From Plantimonas leprariae (GTDB taxonomy: Bacteria > Pseudomonadota > Alphaproteobacteria > Rhizobiales > Rhizobiaceae), in the NCBI RefSeq assembly GCF_008802405.1, contig NZ_VZDO01000001.1, positions 494,267-558,266 on the forward strand: a stretch of 64,000 bases of DNA. The letters are read 5' to 3'. The notes beneath the pieces were generated by a model that searched no databases, had not been told where the DNA came from, and saw only the letters and a list, made by a program, of their open reading frames with translations. The position numbers and the translations under genes were made by a program. Below are positions 1 through 8,749 of this stretch, piece by piece; positions within the stretch are counted from its first letter, which is position 1, and each line of letters begins with the position of its first letter.

Positions 1-544
1 CGGACACGGCGAAGCCCGCGACGACGCTGCTGCGGCCGAAGCTCTCGGCGAGCAACGCGTCGTTGTCGAGGCCGGCGCCGCCGGCCGGCATCACCACCGC
101 GATGCCGGCCTTCTGCAATTCGGCCGCAACGCGCGCCGGCGAGGTGCGGTCGGCCTCGGGGAACACCATGTCGAAGGCGATCGTCGCGGCGCCGAGCTCG
201 CCGAGGCGGTCGACGATCTTCGCCAGCGCCGAGCGCGGCCAGGGCCATTGGCCGAGTTGCGCGATCGAGGCCTCGTCGACGTCGACGAGGAGGATCGGCG
301 CATGCGCCTCCTCGCGTGGCAGGACGCGCTGGTAGGCATCGAACACCAGCGCCTTGAAGCGGTCGAGCACGGTGACCTGCGTGCCGGCGAAGGCGATCGT
401 CGCGATGAGCGTCGCGAGCCCGTAGCTCCAGACGATCAGCGCCTCGCGTCGCGAGCGCACGCCGAACCAGCGGCGAGTCGTGGCGATCGCCCCTCCCCCG
501 GCCCGGCGGTGGGCGCCGCCCGCCGGATAGGTGACGTCGGCCAC
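1..544 (-). CDS. CHASE2-domain membrane protein, N-terminal part (probable adenylate/guanylate cyclase or sensor); runs off the window
   Basis: About 181 residues are visible and the reading frame stays open to the window edge. One membrane segment lies at about residues 35-57, followed by a periplasmic CHASE2-type region with the motifs ILLVDVDEASI, GQWPWPRS and TIAFDMVFPE. CHASE2 domains are extracytoplasmic sensor modules, most often joined to class III nucleotide cyclases, histidine kinases or serine/threonine kinases; the output domain lies outside the window, so cyclase is only the commonest possibility. The GTG start at 544 lies 13 bp after the stop of the FecR-domain gene, suggesting the same operon; no ATG is available nearby. 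The family is clear, the output is inferred. Confidence 0.8.
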   Translation of the reverse strand, partial: MADVTYPAGGAHRRAGGGAIATTRRWFGVRSRREALIVWSYGLATLIATIAFAGTQVTVLDRFKALVFDAYQRVLPREEAHAPILLVDVDEASIAQLGQWPWPRSALAKIVDRLGELGAATIAFDMVFPEADRTSPARVAAELQKAGIAVVMPAGGAGLDNDALLAESFGRSSVVAGFAVS

Positions 545-557
545 CGCCGTCGCGCCC

Positions 558-3359
558 TCAGGGCGTCCGCGCGCCGGCGACGATGCCGCTGGCGTTCCAC
601 GCGCCGTCGCCGCTGCCGAGATTGAAGTTGCCGATGACGCCAGCGGCGATCGCGGAGCCGTTGTTGACGAATGCGCCGTTCACCGCGCCGCTGGCGTCGT
701 TTGCGCCACCCGTGCTGTTGGTCTGCGCCAAGCCGCCGTTGAACAGGGCGTCCGGGGTGTCGCCGGTGTTTGCGCCAATAGTACCCGCGAAGTTACGCCC
801 GTCGAAGTTGTCGATATTCATTGACCCGGCGCGCGAGCCGAAATCGTAGGTCATTCGCATCGAACCGCTGGCCAGATAGTCGCCGATGCCGCTGTTGTCT
901 CTGACCGTCACATGGCCGAGCGCGCTGCCGGCATAGCTGGCAGAGCCGGAAAGCGTCGCGACCTGCGCGTTCGTCGTGACGTCGCCGGCCACCCATTGGC
1001 CGAGATGCACCTGCGACTGGATCCGGTTGTCCGCGTCGTCGGGCACGTTGTCGGCCCTGGCGCGCACTGCGGTTCCCCACCAGCCCCATTCGAGGAACTT
1101 GCAGGCGCACATCTGGCCGTTCGGCAGAAGGTTCGGCTGCGGGTTGGCGTCGCCGGAGACGAAGTAGGTGTTGGGATTGTTGTCGCGCACCTGGGGATAG
1201 GTCGCCGGCGCGCCGTTGTCGTCGGTGACGGTCACCGTCGTTCGCTGACGATTGCCGTTTTGGATCGCGCCGAACTTGTCGTCGTCGACATAAGCGTTCT
1301 GGCCGCCACTGGTGTTGCCGAGAACGCCGGCGCCGAAGGCGACGTGCGTCCTGAGACCGGTGGTGCCGATCTCCAGTTCGCCTCCAACGGAATTCCGCTG
1401 ACGGTTGAACTCGACGTAGACGGCGTTGGGGTCCGAGCCGCTGTCCGAAACGTCGTTGTAGCCATTGTTCGGCGAGAACCCCTCCTGGAGGCCCGCAGCG
1501 AAGCCGCGGATGGCTTGCGTGCCGGACGCGCCGAGATTGCGGGTCGTTCCCTGATTTGCCGCGAAATCTGCAGCCGAACGCTCGTCCTGCAGGCCCAAGA
1601 GATGGAAGGTGCCGAAATCAGGACTCAGACCGCCGGTCGCGATGCCATCTGCGGACGTGTTGTTGCCGGTGATGTCGGTGCCAAGAACGAGATACTGTCC
1701 GTTCGATCCGAACAGCTGATTGCCGCCGTTCGGTCCCTTCAAACCTGCGATGGCGCCGCCCATTCGGTACGACAAGCCGTAGGCGTCGTCGCGATAGCTC
1801 CCGCGACGGCCGAAATCGAAGCTAAGAGCATCGGAGTCGTCCGTCCCGAGTACGGCGGCGGTGACGCCGATGCCGCTTCGCTGTTCCGGCCCGACGCCGT
1901 CGATCACCAGCCAGGACTGGAACAGCTTCGGATTGCCGACCGTGGTGTTCTCGGCGAGGTAGAACGGCGTGATCGATGCCGTCGAATAGTCGACGCCGAG
2001 GACGCCGTTCTGCATAAAAGGAACGGGCAGGCCTTGGAGGAGGTCGGGCGTGAAGGAGTAGGTCCGGATATCGCCGGACGACAGGCGGCTCGCGTCGGCG
2101 ATGGGCGTGCCGGCGAGTGCGTAGACAGGTTGCGTCAGGTCGTTGCCAAGGATGAGCTGATAGAAGCGGAACCCGTCCGATCCGACGAACCCGCCGCCGA
2201 GAAGTTGCACGCCGCCAAGCGAGGCCCCGGCCTCCTGTCCGATCACCTCCGCCCTCAGTCCGCCGGACGGGGCGTCGGCGAACAGCGGCAGCACCAGCGT
2301 GCCGCGGTTGGTCGATCCGGAAGCGGTTCCGCCGCCGCGCAGCGTGACGATGCGGTCCTCATCCGCCGAACCGCCGACGAGCCCGGTCGCACCGGGATTC
2401 TGCACGACTTCGCCATCGCTGTTCGTGAAGGTCTGGCCGGCCGTCAGGAGACGCGCGGTCAAGGTCGTCGGGTTCGGCTCCGGTTCAGGCTCCGGCTCCG
2501 GCCCCGGACCAGGCTGGATCGGCGTGTCGGTGCCGGCTTCTTCCACGACGTCCTCCCGCACCACGTCGACGTTCTGCTCCTGCACCGCGGTCAGCACCTC
2601 GCTGCGCGGTTCGGGCCGCGGCTGCGGCACGGGCGGGTTGACGACGAGCGCAAGTTGCGAGTTGTCGCGCGGCACGTCGCTGTCGGCGACGATCCGGTCG
2701 GTCGGCGGGTTCGCCGAGCCGCCGGTCGTGCCGGGGCGTCCCGCCAGCGCGGTCTGGATCTGGCCGGCGGCCGCGGGTGGCGTCTTCACCACCTGCCGGG
2801 TCTGCTTCCCGTCCGGGCCGGTCTCGACCACGATGGAATAACCGGGCTCGTAGACGCGGTTCGTCTGGCCGTTCGGCCCCGTCAGCGTCACCTCGCGCCC
2901 GAACACCATCGACACCGTGCCGTCGCCGCGCCCACCCATCGCGATGTCGACCACGGCGCCGCGAATGCCGATCGTCCCGACCGGCGAGTTGATGCGCACC
3001 CCGTTCGGCGTCTTCGAGGTCTTGCCGCCGATGAAGCGGAACACGCCCTTGGTCAGGGTCGCGGAAACCTCCGCCGTGCCCCGGTTCGGGTCGTAGACGA
3101 AGCGGTCGATCGTCAGCGACGAGTTCGGCCCGGCGGTGAAGGCCGTCCCGTCGGCCAGCAGGATCTGCAGGAGGCCGATCGGATTGGTGTCGATCCGCTC
3201 GTTGAAGATGATGTTGTCGCCGAGCGCGAGCGTGCGCACCGCCTGGCTCGGCGGCGTGCCGCGCGCCTGCTGGTTCACCGCGGAGGTGATGCCGACGTTC
3301 TGGGCGCCGGCCGGCGCGGCGACGCCGGCGAGGAGAAGGGTCGCGAGAAGGAGCCGCAT
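558..3359 (-). CDS. FecR-domain exported protein with Pro/Glu-rich linker and TbpB-like C-terminal barrel domain
   Basis: 933 residues. A signal peptide (MRLLLATLLLAGVAAPAGAQ) is followed by a FecR domain at about residues 45-165 (LALGDNI, INSPVGTIGIRG). A proline/glutamate-rich linker spans about 241-298. The long C-terminal region is rich in Gly/Asn/Asp, and its last 120 residues read like a transferrin-binding-protein-B type eight-stranded barrel (MTYDFGSRAG, then FDGRNFAGTI, then GAVNGAFVNNG and AAGVIGNF). FecR domains in this context are not the anti-sigma FecR of iron signalling but periplasmic or surface ligand-type domains. The gene lies 14 bp downstream of a Slam-like outer-membrane protein, the usual partner of TbpB-barrel cargo, so surface export by that protein is inferred. 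ATG start chosen for the clean signal peptide. Confidence 0.8.
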   Translation of the reverse strand: MRLLLATLLLAGVAAPAGAQNVGITSAVNQQARGTPPSQAVRTLALGDNIIFNERIDTNPIGLLQILLADGTAFTAGPNSSLTIDRFVYDPNRGTAEVSATLTKGVFRFIGGKTSKTPNGVRINSPVGTIGIRGAVVDIAMGGRGDGTVSMVFGREVTLTGPNGQTNRVYEPGYSIVVETGPDGKQTRQVVKTPPAAAGQIQTALAGRPGTTGGSANPPTDRIVADSDVPRDNSQLALVVNPPVPQPRPEPRSEVLTAVQEQNVDVVREDVVEEAGTDTPIQPGPGPEPEPEPEPNPTTLTARLLTAGQTFTNSDGEVVQNPGATGLVGGSADEDRIVTLRGGGTASGSTNRGTLVLPLFADAPSGGLRAEVIGQEAGASLGGVQLLGGGFVGSDGFRFYQLILGNDLTQPVYALAGTPIADASRLSSGDIRTYSFTPDLLQGLPVPFMQNGVLGVDYSTASITPFYLAENTTVGNPKLFQSWLVIDGVGPEQRSGIGVTAAVLGTDDSDALSFDFGRRGSYRDDAYGLSYRMGGAIAGLKGPNGGNQLFGSNGQYLVLGTDITGNNTSADGIATGGLSPDFGTFHLLGLQDERSAADFAANQGTTRNLGASGTQAIRGFAAGLQEGFSPNNGYNDVSDSGSDPNAVYVEFNRQRNSVGGELEIGTTGLRTHVAFGAGVLGNTSGGQNAYVDDDKFGAIQNGNRQRTTVTVTDDNGAPATYPQVRDNNPNTYFVSGDANPQPNLLPNGQMCACKFLEWGWWGTAVRARADNVPDDADNRIQSQVHLGQWVAGDVTTNAQVATLSGSASYAGSALGHVTVRDNSGIGDYLASGSMRMTYDFGSRAGSMNIDNFDGRNFAGTIGANTGDTPDALFNGGLAQTNSTGGANDASGAVNGAFVNNGSAIAAGVIGNFNLGSGDGAWNASGIVAGARTP

Positions 3360-3373
3360 CGGAAAATCTCCTC

Positions 3374-4849
3374 TCAGAACCGCCACACGACGCCGAGCGA
3401 CGTCGAGACGTTGTCGTAGTTGCGCAGGTCGTAGTTCGACGAGACGTTGCGGTAGCCGACCGTCGTCTGCACCGCCCAGTCGGCGGCGACCGGCACGGTC
3501 AGCGAGCCCTCGACGAAGCTCTCGTCGTCCTCTTCCTCCTTCGTCAGGCTGAAGATCAGGTCGGGGTCGTCGTAGCCGCGCTTGATGTAGCCGCCGGTCA
3601 GGCCGAACACCCAGGGCTCGTCCTGCGTGGGAAACGGCGAGCGGAAACCGAGCCGCGCCCCTGCCGTGATGCCGCCCTCGGTGTAGCTGAGGAAGTCGGC
3701 GTCCGCGGCGCGGCGCTCGCCGTTCAGCCCCGCGAAAACCGACAGGCGGGCGGTGACGTCTTGGCTGACGCCCGCGAACAGGCGGTAACGGTCGCCGGTC
3801 CGGTCGGAGGCGTTCGGCCGGAGGTCCGAATCCTGGAAGCCCTCGCGCCGGTATTCCGTGCCGAGATAGGTGCGGGTGCCGGTGCCGAAGACCTTGTTCA
3901 GCGCCGCGCCGACGCCGCCGGACACGAGATAGGGATCGTCCTTCAGCACCAGGCCGCCGGCGATGCCGTAGAGGCTGAGGGTCGTGTCCTCCAGCGAGAT
4001 CCGCTCGAGGTTGAAGGTCGGGCCGACGGTCAGTTCGGCGAAGCCGGTGTTGATGTCGGTCTCGTCGGTGTAGAGCGCGCCGTAGGCCTGGAGGTTCGCT
4101 TCCAGCCGGTCGCCCTGCGCACCGAGGTCGTGGCTGTAATGAAGGTTGGTCGAGACGTAGCCGTTGACGTCGTCCTGCCCCAGCGCGTTCTCGTCGAGCA
4201 GCAGCGGGTCGGCCAGCAGCGTAGTGCGGACCAGCCGGGTCTCGGGCGCGGCGTTGGCGTTCGTCTGGTAGCGGACGCCGACGGAAACCGAGCCGGAGAA
4301 GCGGTCGACCTCGTTCCGCTCGGCGATCGCCACCCGATAGGATTCGACGCGCGTCCGCACCTCCTCCGGCACGTTCGGCGCCGCCAGCGCGGCGTCGAAA
4401 TAGGTGCTGGCCGTGTCGTAGGCGCCGAGCCGGTAGTAGAGCACGCCGAGTTCGAGCTGCAGCCGCGGCAGGCCAGGCGCGAAGATCAGCATCCGCTCCA
4501 GCGTCGCGATCGCGCCCTCGAGATCGCCGGCCTGCGCCGACAGCGAGGCGTAGCGGAAGGCGAGGTCGAGGTTGGCGGGGTCGCGCAGCATCGCGGCGAA
4601 GAGCTGCTGGCGCTCGGCCTCGATCGCGGGTAGGCGCGCCGCGTCGGCCAAGGGCTCGACGTTGCGGCTGGAGTCCGGAGGAGTGTCGGCGAGAGCGGCC
4701 GGAGCGGCGAGCGCGAGGATCGCCGCCAGCGCCGCGGCACCCCCGCCGACGCCGAGCGCGCGATGTCCCGGCCGCCGCGTAACCGGCACTTCCCCGACGC
4801 ATTCGGCGGGAGCCGGCAAGCCCCCCGCCCGATCCTGAACGCTTCGCAT
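3374..4849 (-). CDS. TPR plus outer-membrane beta-barrel protein, Slam (surface lipoprotein assembly modulator)-like
   Basis: 491 residues from the ATG at 4849, which has a GGGGG-type ribosome site. A hydrophobic export segment (about residues 33-52) leads to TPR-like helical repeats (about 80-150, e.g. LDLAFRYASLSAQAGDLEGA). From about residue 165 alternating aromatic beta strands continue to a terminal WRF, the usual OMP signature for BamA recognition. The junction motif RFSGSVSVGVRYQTNANAAP resembles the start of the PF04575 (SlipAM) barrel. Slam proteins translocate surface proteins across the outer membrane (type XI secretion). The adjacent downstream gene encodes a TbpB-like barrel, supporting a translocon-cargo pair. 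A GTG at 4789 would also give a shorter signal peptide. Other TPR-porins are possible. Confidence 0.7.
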   Translation of the reverse strand: MRSVQDRAGGLPAPAECVGEVPVTRRPGHRALGVGGGAAALAAILALAAPAALADTPPDSSRNVEPLADAARLPAIEAERQQLFAAMLRDPANLDLAFRYASLSAQAGDLEGAIATLERMLIFAPGLPRLQLELGVLYYRLGAYDTASTYFDAALAAPNVPEEVRTRVESYRVAIAERNEVDRFSGSVSVGVRYQTNANAAPETRLVRTTLLADPLLLDENALGQDDVNGYVSTNLHYSHDLGAQGDRLEANLQAYGALYTDETDINTGFAELTVGPTFNLERISLEDTTLSLYGIAGGLVLKDDPYLVSGGVGAALNKVFGTGTRTYLGTEYRREGFQDSDLRPNASDRTGDRYRLFAGVSQDVTARLSVFAGLNGERRAADADFLSYTEGGITAGARLGFRSPFPTQDEPWVFGLTGGYIKRGYDDPDLIFSLTKEEEDDESFVEGSLTVPVAADWAVQTTVGYRNVSSNYDLRNYDNVSTSLGVVWRF

Positions 4850-5003
4850 CAACAGCCCCCTGCACGCCCGGCAAGCGGCGCGGCATCCCCACAATGCCGG
4901 GTCGCTATCACTCACTGAGCGTCACCGATCGAAGCATGTTCCGCAACGTAATGCAAGCTTCGCGCAAGCATGTAAGCGGCGATCCACCGCCGCTGCCGGT
5001 GCG

Positions 5004-5609
5004 TCAGGCGGCGGAGTGCCGGGTGTCGAACTCGGCGGCGAAAGCCGTCGCCGGCCGGGCGACGCAGCGGTCCACCCAAGTGTCGATGGTCGGCTCCCCC
5101 GGCTTGCCGAAGAAGGCGAAGGGCGAATGGAGCAGGAGATCGGCTGCGGTGAAGCGATCGCCCATCAGGAACGGCCGGTCGGCGAGCGCGGCGGCAAGGC
5201 GCGCCTTCATTTCGGCAGCGCCGCGGAAGGTCGCGGTGAGCACCGGATGGTGCAAGCCCGCGGCCTCCGCCATCAGCACCGGCTCCATGACGCCGCCGTA
5301 CCAGGCGAGCCAGCTCAGATAGGTGCCGCGCTGCGGATCGCCGGGCGGTACGCTCATCCCCGCAGCCGGAAAGAGGTCGGCGAGGTAGAGGACGATCGCG
5401 CCGGACTCCCAGACGAGCCCGCCGCCGTCGTGGCGAAGCACCGGCACCTTGCCGTCGGGATGGGGATTGCGCGGATCGCGCGCGCCGCTGCCGTCCATCC
5501 GGCGGGTCGAGACGATCTCGATGCCGACGTCGTCGAGGGCATCCAGCTCCTTCAGGAGCGCGACGATCCGCGTCGAGCGGCTGCGAGGCGAATGGAAGAG
5601 GGTGAGCAT
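5004..5609 (-). CDS. Glutathione S-transferase family protein
   Basis: 201 residues with the two-domain GST layout. The thioredoxin-like N-terminal half (MLTLFHSPRSRSTRIVALLKEL) contains the glutathione-binding cis-proline segment GKVPVL and the GSH gamma-glutamyl contact ESGAIVLYLAD. The C-terminal helical half has the N-capping motif FTAADLLL. The S-x-R-S-x-R motif at the N-terminus suggests a serine-type (bacterial beta/theta-like) enzyme. GSTs conjugate glutathione to electrophiles or act as peroxidases in the cytoplasm; the substrate cannot be read. It is divergent from a YafY-type regulator with 75 bp between starts, a common arrangement in which the regulator represses the GST. Confidence 0.88.
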   Translation of the reverse strand: MLTLFHSPRSRSTRIVALLKELDALDDVGIEIVSTRRMDGSGARDPRNPHPDGKVPVLRHDGGGLVWESGAIVLYLADLFPAAGMSVPPGDPQRGTYLSWLAWYGGVMEPVLMAEAAGLHHPVLTATFRGAAEMKARLAAALADRPFLMGDRFTAADLLLHSPFAFFGKPGEPTIDTWVDRCVARPATAFAAEFDTRHSAA

Positions 5610-5643
5610 TGGCGGGTTCCTTCCTGTTGGGCGACGAGAACGG

Positions 5644-5680
5644 TATAGGTGCAGCCACCTGTCAGTTTCCGTCAGTTGCC
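5644..5680. promoter_or_regulatory. Shared promoter/operator between GST and YafY-type regulator
   Basis: Two tandem 10-bp repeats, GTCAGTTTCC at 5661-5670 and GTCAGTTGCC at 5671-5680, differ at one base. They sit 4 bp upstream of the regulator ATG, where a Shine-Dalgarno would normally be, and follow a possible -10 box TATAGG at 5644-5649. YafY-family regulators commonly bind TGTCAG-type repeats next to their own gene, so autorepression is inferred. Confidence 0.5.
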
Positions 5681-5684
5681 CGCC

Positions 5685-6368
5685 ATGGCCAGAGCCGACC
5701 GCCTTTTGCGCCTGATCCAGGCGATGCGCGTGCTTCCCCCGCCGCTCACCGCCGCTCGCCTTGCCGAGGAGACCGGCGTGTCGGAGCGCTCGCTCTACCG
5801 CGACATCGACGCCCTGCGCGCGGCCGGCGCCCGGATCGAGGGCGAGCGCGGTTATGGCTACCGCTTGATCGAGGACCGCTCGCTGCCGCCGCAGACCTTC
5901 AGCCGGATCGAGATCGAGGCTCTGGTGCTCGGCCTCGCCGAAGTCCGGCACATGGGCGATCCGGCGCTGGCCGAGGCAGCGGGCGCCGTGCTCGCGAAGG
6001 TCGCGGCGACCCTGCCGGAAGGCGACGAGCGGCATCTCCTCCACGCCGTCAGCCAGGTGCGCCGCTTCGAGGCGCGCTTTCCGCCGAGCCTCGACATGCA
6101 GGCGATCCGGAACGGCTGCTGGAACGAGACGGCGGTCGCCATCCGCTATGCCGACAAGGACGGCACGTCGACCGAGCGGACGATCTGGCCGCTGTCGATC
6201 GTCTATCTCGACGAGAAGATGACGGTGCTGGCCTGGTGCTGCCTTCGGCGGGCCTTCCGGATGTTCCGGGCGGACCGCATCGGCGAGGCGCTGGAAACGG
6301 AGGCGAGCTTCCGGCCGCGGCGCGTGCCGCTGCTGCGCGCCTACCTCGCCGAGCTTCGGAACAGATAG
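5685..6368 (+). CDS. YafY-family transcriptional regulator (HTH_11 + WYL-type domain)
   Basis: 227 residues from ATG 5685 (MARADRLLRL). The N-terminal winged helix-turn-helix spans about residues 1-60 (TAARLAEETGVSERSLYRDI, then GYGYRLIE). It is followed by the DeoR-like/WYL ligand-binding region, where the WYL segment is degenerate (TIWPLSIVYLDEKMTVLAWCCLRRAFRMFRADRI). Such proteins are cytoplasmic one-component regulators, usually of a divergently transcribed neighbour, here the GST. The 3-prime end overlaps the convergent GatZ-like gene by 28 bp. No ribosome site is obvious because tandem repeats occupy that position. Confidence 0.88.
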   Translation: MARADRLLRLIQAMRVLPPPLTAARLAEETGVSERSLYRDIDALRAAGARIEGERGYGYRLIEDRSLPPQTFSRIEIEALVLGLAEVRHMGDPALAEAAGAVLAKVAATLPEGDERHLLHAVSQVRRFEARFPPSLDMQAIRNGCWNETAVAIRYADKDGTSTERTIWPLSIVYLDEKMTVLAWCCLRRAFRMFRADRIGEALETEASFRPRRVPLLRAYLAELRNR

Positions 6369-7642
6369 GGCTCGAGCGCCGTCTCGATCCGCGCGTGGAT
6401 CAGCGCCTTCGCCCGCCCGAGGCCGGCGGCGGAGCGGAGGGTCGCGGCCCGCGCGATCTCGCCGGCCGCGAAGTATTGCTCGACCAGCGGATCAGGGAAC
6501 TTCGCGGCATCGATGCGCGCTTCCAGCGCCGCGACCGCCTCGCGGGCATCCGGCAGCGCCCAGTAGTAGCGGATGCGGTCGGCATAGCCGAAATGGCGGA
6601 GGGTCCGGAGCGTCGCCGCGTCGCCCTCGTAGTGCTTGCGCCAGTGCCCCGGCGCTTCCACCATCAGCCGTTCCATCAGTTCGGAAAGGTGCGGCTCGCC
6701 GGTCGTCCAGCCGTCGATATGGGACAGGGCGTAGACGGCCGAGCGATAGGCGTAGGTCAAGGCCGGGCCGACCTTCAGGACGGCGAAGCGGCGGCGGGCG
6801 AGTTCGGGAAACACCGCCGGCTCCTGGTAGTCGGTGGAATGCGCTTCGAAGGCGATCCGCGGCCAGTCGCGCAGCACCGGGCTGAGCCGGTCCGGCACCT
6901 GGAGGTCGAAGCGGTCGACGTGGTCGGGCGCGAATTCGAGGCCCGGCTGCACCACGAGGCCGCGCACGCGGTCCCAGGCGGCCCCGAGGCCGCGCGCCGC
7001 GAAGGCCTGGTTATGGGCGAGGAGCGTCGCGCGGGCGGCGTCCGGCTCGGTCGGGCGGATGGCTTCGGCATGCTCGGCACGCGCGCCGCCGGGCGGCGGC
7101 ACTTCCGTGCCGACGATGTAGGACAGGCGCTCCGGCGCCGGCGCGGCCCGCTCGCAGGCCTCGGCGAGGATCGCGGCGCGCTCCGCCGCGAGCGCGTCGC
7201 CGACCTGCGGGTCCTCGCCGGCGCAGCCTTCCGAGCAGTCGAGATGGATCTTGGTGAAGCCGGCCTCGACATAGGCGCGCATCATGTCGGCGGCCTTCGC
7301 CATCGCCGCCTCGGCGGGTTCCGCCCGCCAGGCCTGCGGCCCGAGATGGTCGCCGCCGAAGACGACGGTTTCCAAGTTCGCGCCGACCTCGGCCGCGATC
7401 CGCCCGACCGCGGCGATGAAGTCAGCCGGCGTCATGCCGGTATAACCGCCGAACTGGTTCACCTGGTTGCTCGTCGCCTCGACGACGATCGGCACCGCCC
7501 GCTCGCGGGCGAGGCGGAGCGAGGCGGCGAGCACGTCCGGATGGGCCGAGCAGACGGAGGCGAAGCTGAAGCCGCCATCGGCTGCGTTGCGCCGGAGCCC
7601 CTCGGCGAAGACGTCCGCGGCCGCGATCCCGTTCTCGCTCAT
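6341..7642 (-). CDS. Tagatose-1,6-bisphosphate aldolase non-catalytic subunit-like protein (GatZ/KbaZ/AgaZ, PF08013)
   Basis: 433 residues, full length for the family. Recognisable blocks are the opening repeat (IVVEATSNQVNQFGGYTGM), GGDHLGP, KIHLDCSEGC, YIVGTEVPPPGG, FEAHSTDYQ and the C-terminal HFGYADRIRYYW. In Enterobacteria the KbaZ/GatZ subunit stabilises the catalytic KbaY/GatY aldolase; some PF08013 members are annotated as tagatose-6-phosphate kinases or act as ketose epimerases. No KbaY/GatY homologue is visible in this window, so this copy may act alone. It is the last gene of the dehydrated amino-sugar operon DeoR-kinase-SIS-GatZ and lies 9 bp after the SIS gene. Its end overlaps the convergent YafY gene. 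Confidence 0.87.
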   Translation of the reverse strand: MSENGIAAADVFAEGLRRNAADGGFSFASVCSAHPDVLAASLRLARERAVPIVVEATSNQVNQFGGYTGMTPADFIAAVGRIAAEVGANLETVVFGGDHLGPQAWRAEPAEAAMAKAADMMRAYVEAGFTKIHLDCSEGCAGEDPQVGDALAAERAAILAEACERAAPAPERLSYIVGTEVPPPGGARAEHAEAIRPTEPDAARATLLAHNQAFAARGLGAAWDRVRGLVVQPGLEFAPDHVDRFDLQVPDRLSPVLRDWPRIAFEAHSTDYQEPAVFPELARRRFAVLKVGPALTYAYRSAVYALSHIDGWTTGEPHLSELMERLMVEAPGHWRKHYEGDAATLRTLRHFGYADRIRYYWALPDAREAVAALEARIDAAKFPDPLVEQYFAAGEIARAATLRSAAGLGRAKALIHARIETALEPYLFRSSAR

Positions 7643-7651
7643 GTCGTCTCC

Positions 7652-8749
7652 TCAGGCCGCGAAGGGGTAGAGCGTGACGCCGGACACGACGCGCGACAGG
7701 TTGCCCTCGCCGGCGAAGGGATCGTCGACGTCGAGCCCGAGCGCGGCCGACCATTGCACCGCGCGGATCTGCGCGAGAAGCACGTAGAGCACCGCGTCCC
7801 AGCGGGCGTCGCCGGTGAGCGCCAGTTCCACGTCGCAGCCCTTCGGGCCGACGGTCACCACTTCGGTTCGCGGGAACTGCCGCCGGATTTCGACCGCGAC
7901 GTCGAGATCGTAGCGCCCGGTATGCGGATCGGGATGGACGAGCACGGTGACGAGGCTCGACGCGTCCACCGAGGCCTTCGGCCCGTGCCGGAAGCCGAGC
8001 GTGCCGTCCCAGAACGTCGCGGTGCGCCCGGCCGTCAGTTCCAGCACCTTCAGGGCGGATTCGCGCGCGACGCCCTTCAGCGCGCCGGAACCGAGGAAGA
8101 TCGCCCGGCCCGGACGGGGCGGCGCGCTCGCGGCCAGCCGCCGGATCGCGTCTTCCGCCGCGTCGGCGAGGCGCGGCAGCCGCTCGCTCGGGTCGACGCC
8201 GCTCCGGTCGAAGCAGGCGAGCGCCGCGAGCAGCATGGTCGTGTAGCTGGAGGTCATCGCGAAGCCGCGGTCGTGCGTCGCTTCCGGCAGGAGCAGGACT
8301 TCGCCGCGGCCGGAACCGGCGGGACGCCGCGTCGCCAGCGCGCCCGCCGCGTTGCAGGTGACCGCGAGCTGGTGCGCGTCCGGCAGGTGCCGGTCGAGGA
8401 GGTCGAGCGTGCCGATCGTCTCGGAACTGTCGCCGCTACGGCCGAACTGCACGACGAGCAGCGGAGCGCTGCCGGCGGCCGCGAGATGGTCACGCGGCGC
8501 GGCGACGAGATCGGTGGTCGCGACGGCGCAGAGTTCCGGACCGTCTGGCGAGGCGACGGCCGCGATTGTTTCGCCGATAAAGGCCGAGGTGCCGGCCCCG
8601 CAGAACCAGACCTGGCCGATGCCGGCCGCTTCGATCCAGCGCCGGATCTCGGCGGAGCGCTCGGCCAGCGGCCCGGCGAAGGCGCGCCAGATCGCGGGCT
8701 GCGCGGCGATCTCGTTCCAGGTGGCGCAGTCGAAGGTCGCCGTGGTCAT
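7652..8749 (-). CDS. agaS: SIS-domain sugar-phosphate deaminase/isomerase (AgaS-like)
   Basis: 365 residues with two SIS domains. The first has FCGAGTSAFIGE and the phosphate-binding QFGRSGDSSET; the second has FLGSGALKGVARESALKVLELTAG and the FRHGPKA motif typical of GlmS-type isomerases. AgaS deaminates galactosamine-6-phosphate to tagatose-6-phosphate, which fits the GatZ-like neighbour. A glucosamine-6-phosphate deaminase role cannot be excluded from sequence. The start overlaps the end of the kinase gene by 4 bp (ATGA), implying translational coupling. Cytoplasmic. Confidence 0.85.
   Translation of the reverse strand: MTTATFDCATWNEIAAQPAIWRAFAGPLAERSAEIRRWIEAAGIGQVWFCGAGTSAFIGETIAAVASPDGPELCAVATTDLVAAPRDHLAAAGSAPLLVVQFGRSGDSSETIGTLDLLDRHLPDAHQLAVTCNAAGALATRRPAGSGRGEVLLLPEATHDRGFAMTSSYTTMLLAALACFDRSGVDPSERLPRLADAAEDAIRRLAASAPPRPGRAIFLGSGALKGVARESALKVLELTAGRTATFWDGTLGFRHGPKASVDASSLVTVLVHPDPHTGRYDLDVAVEIRRQFPRTEVVTVGPKGCDVELALTGDARWDAVLYVLLAQIRAVQWSAALGLDVDDPFAGEGNLSRVVSGVTLYPFAA

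Noticed and set aside
912..3419. Long plus-strand frame opposite the FecR-domain gene
   Set aside because: Antisense to a gene with signal peptide and FecR motifs; the product shows no fold and starts inside the opposite gene.
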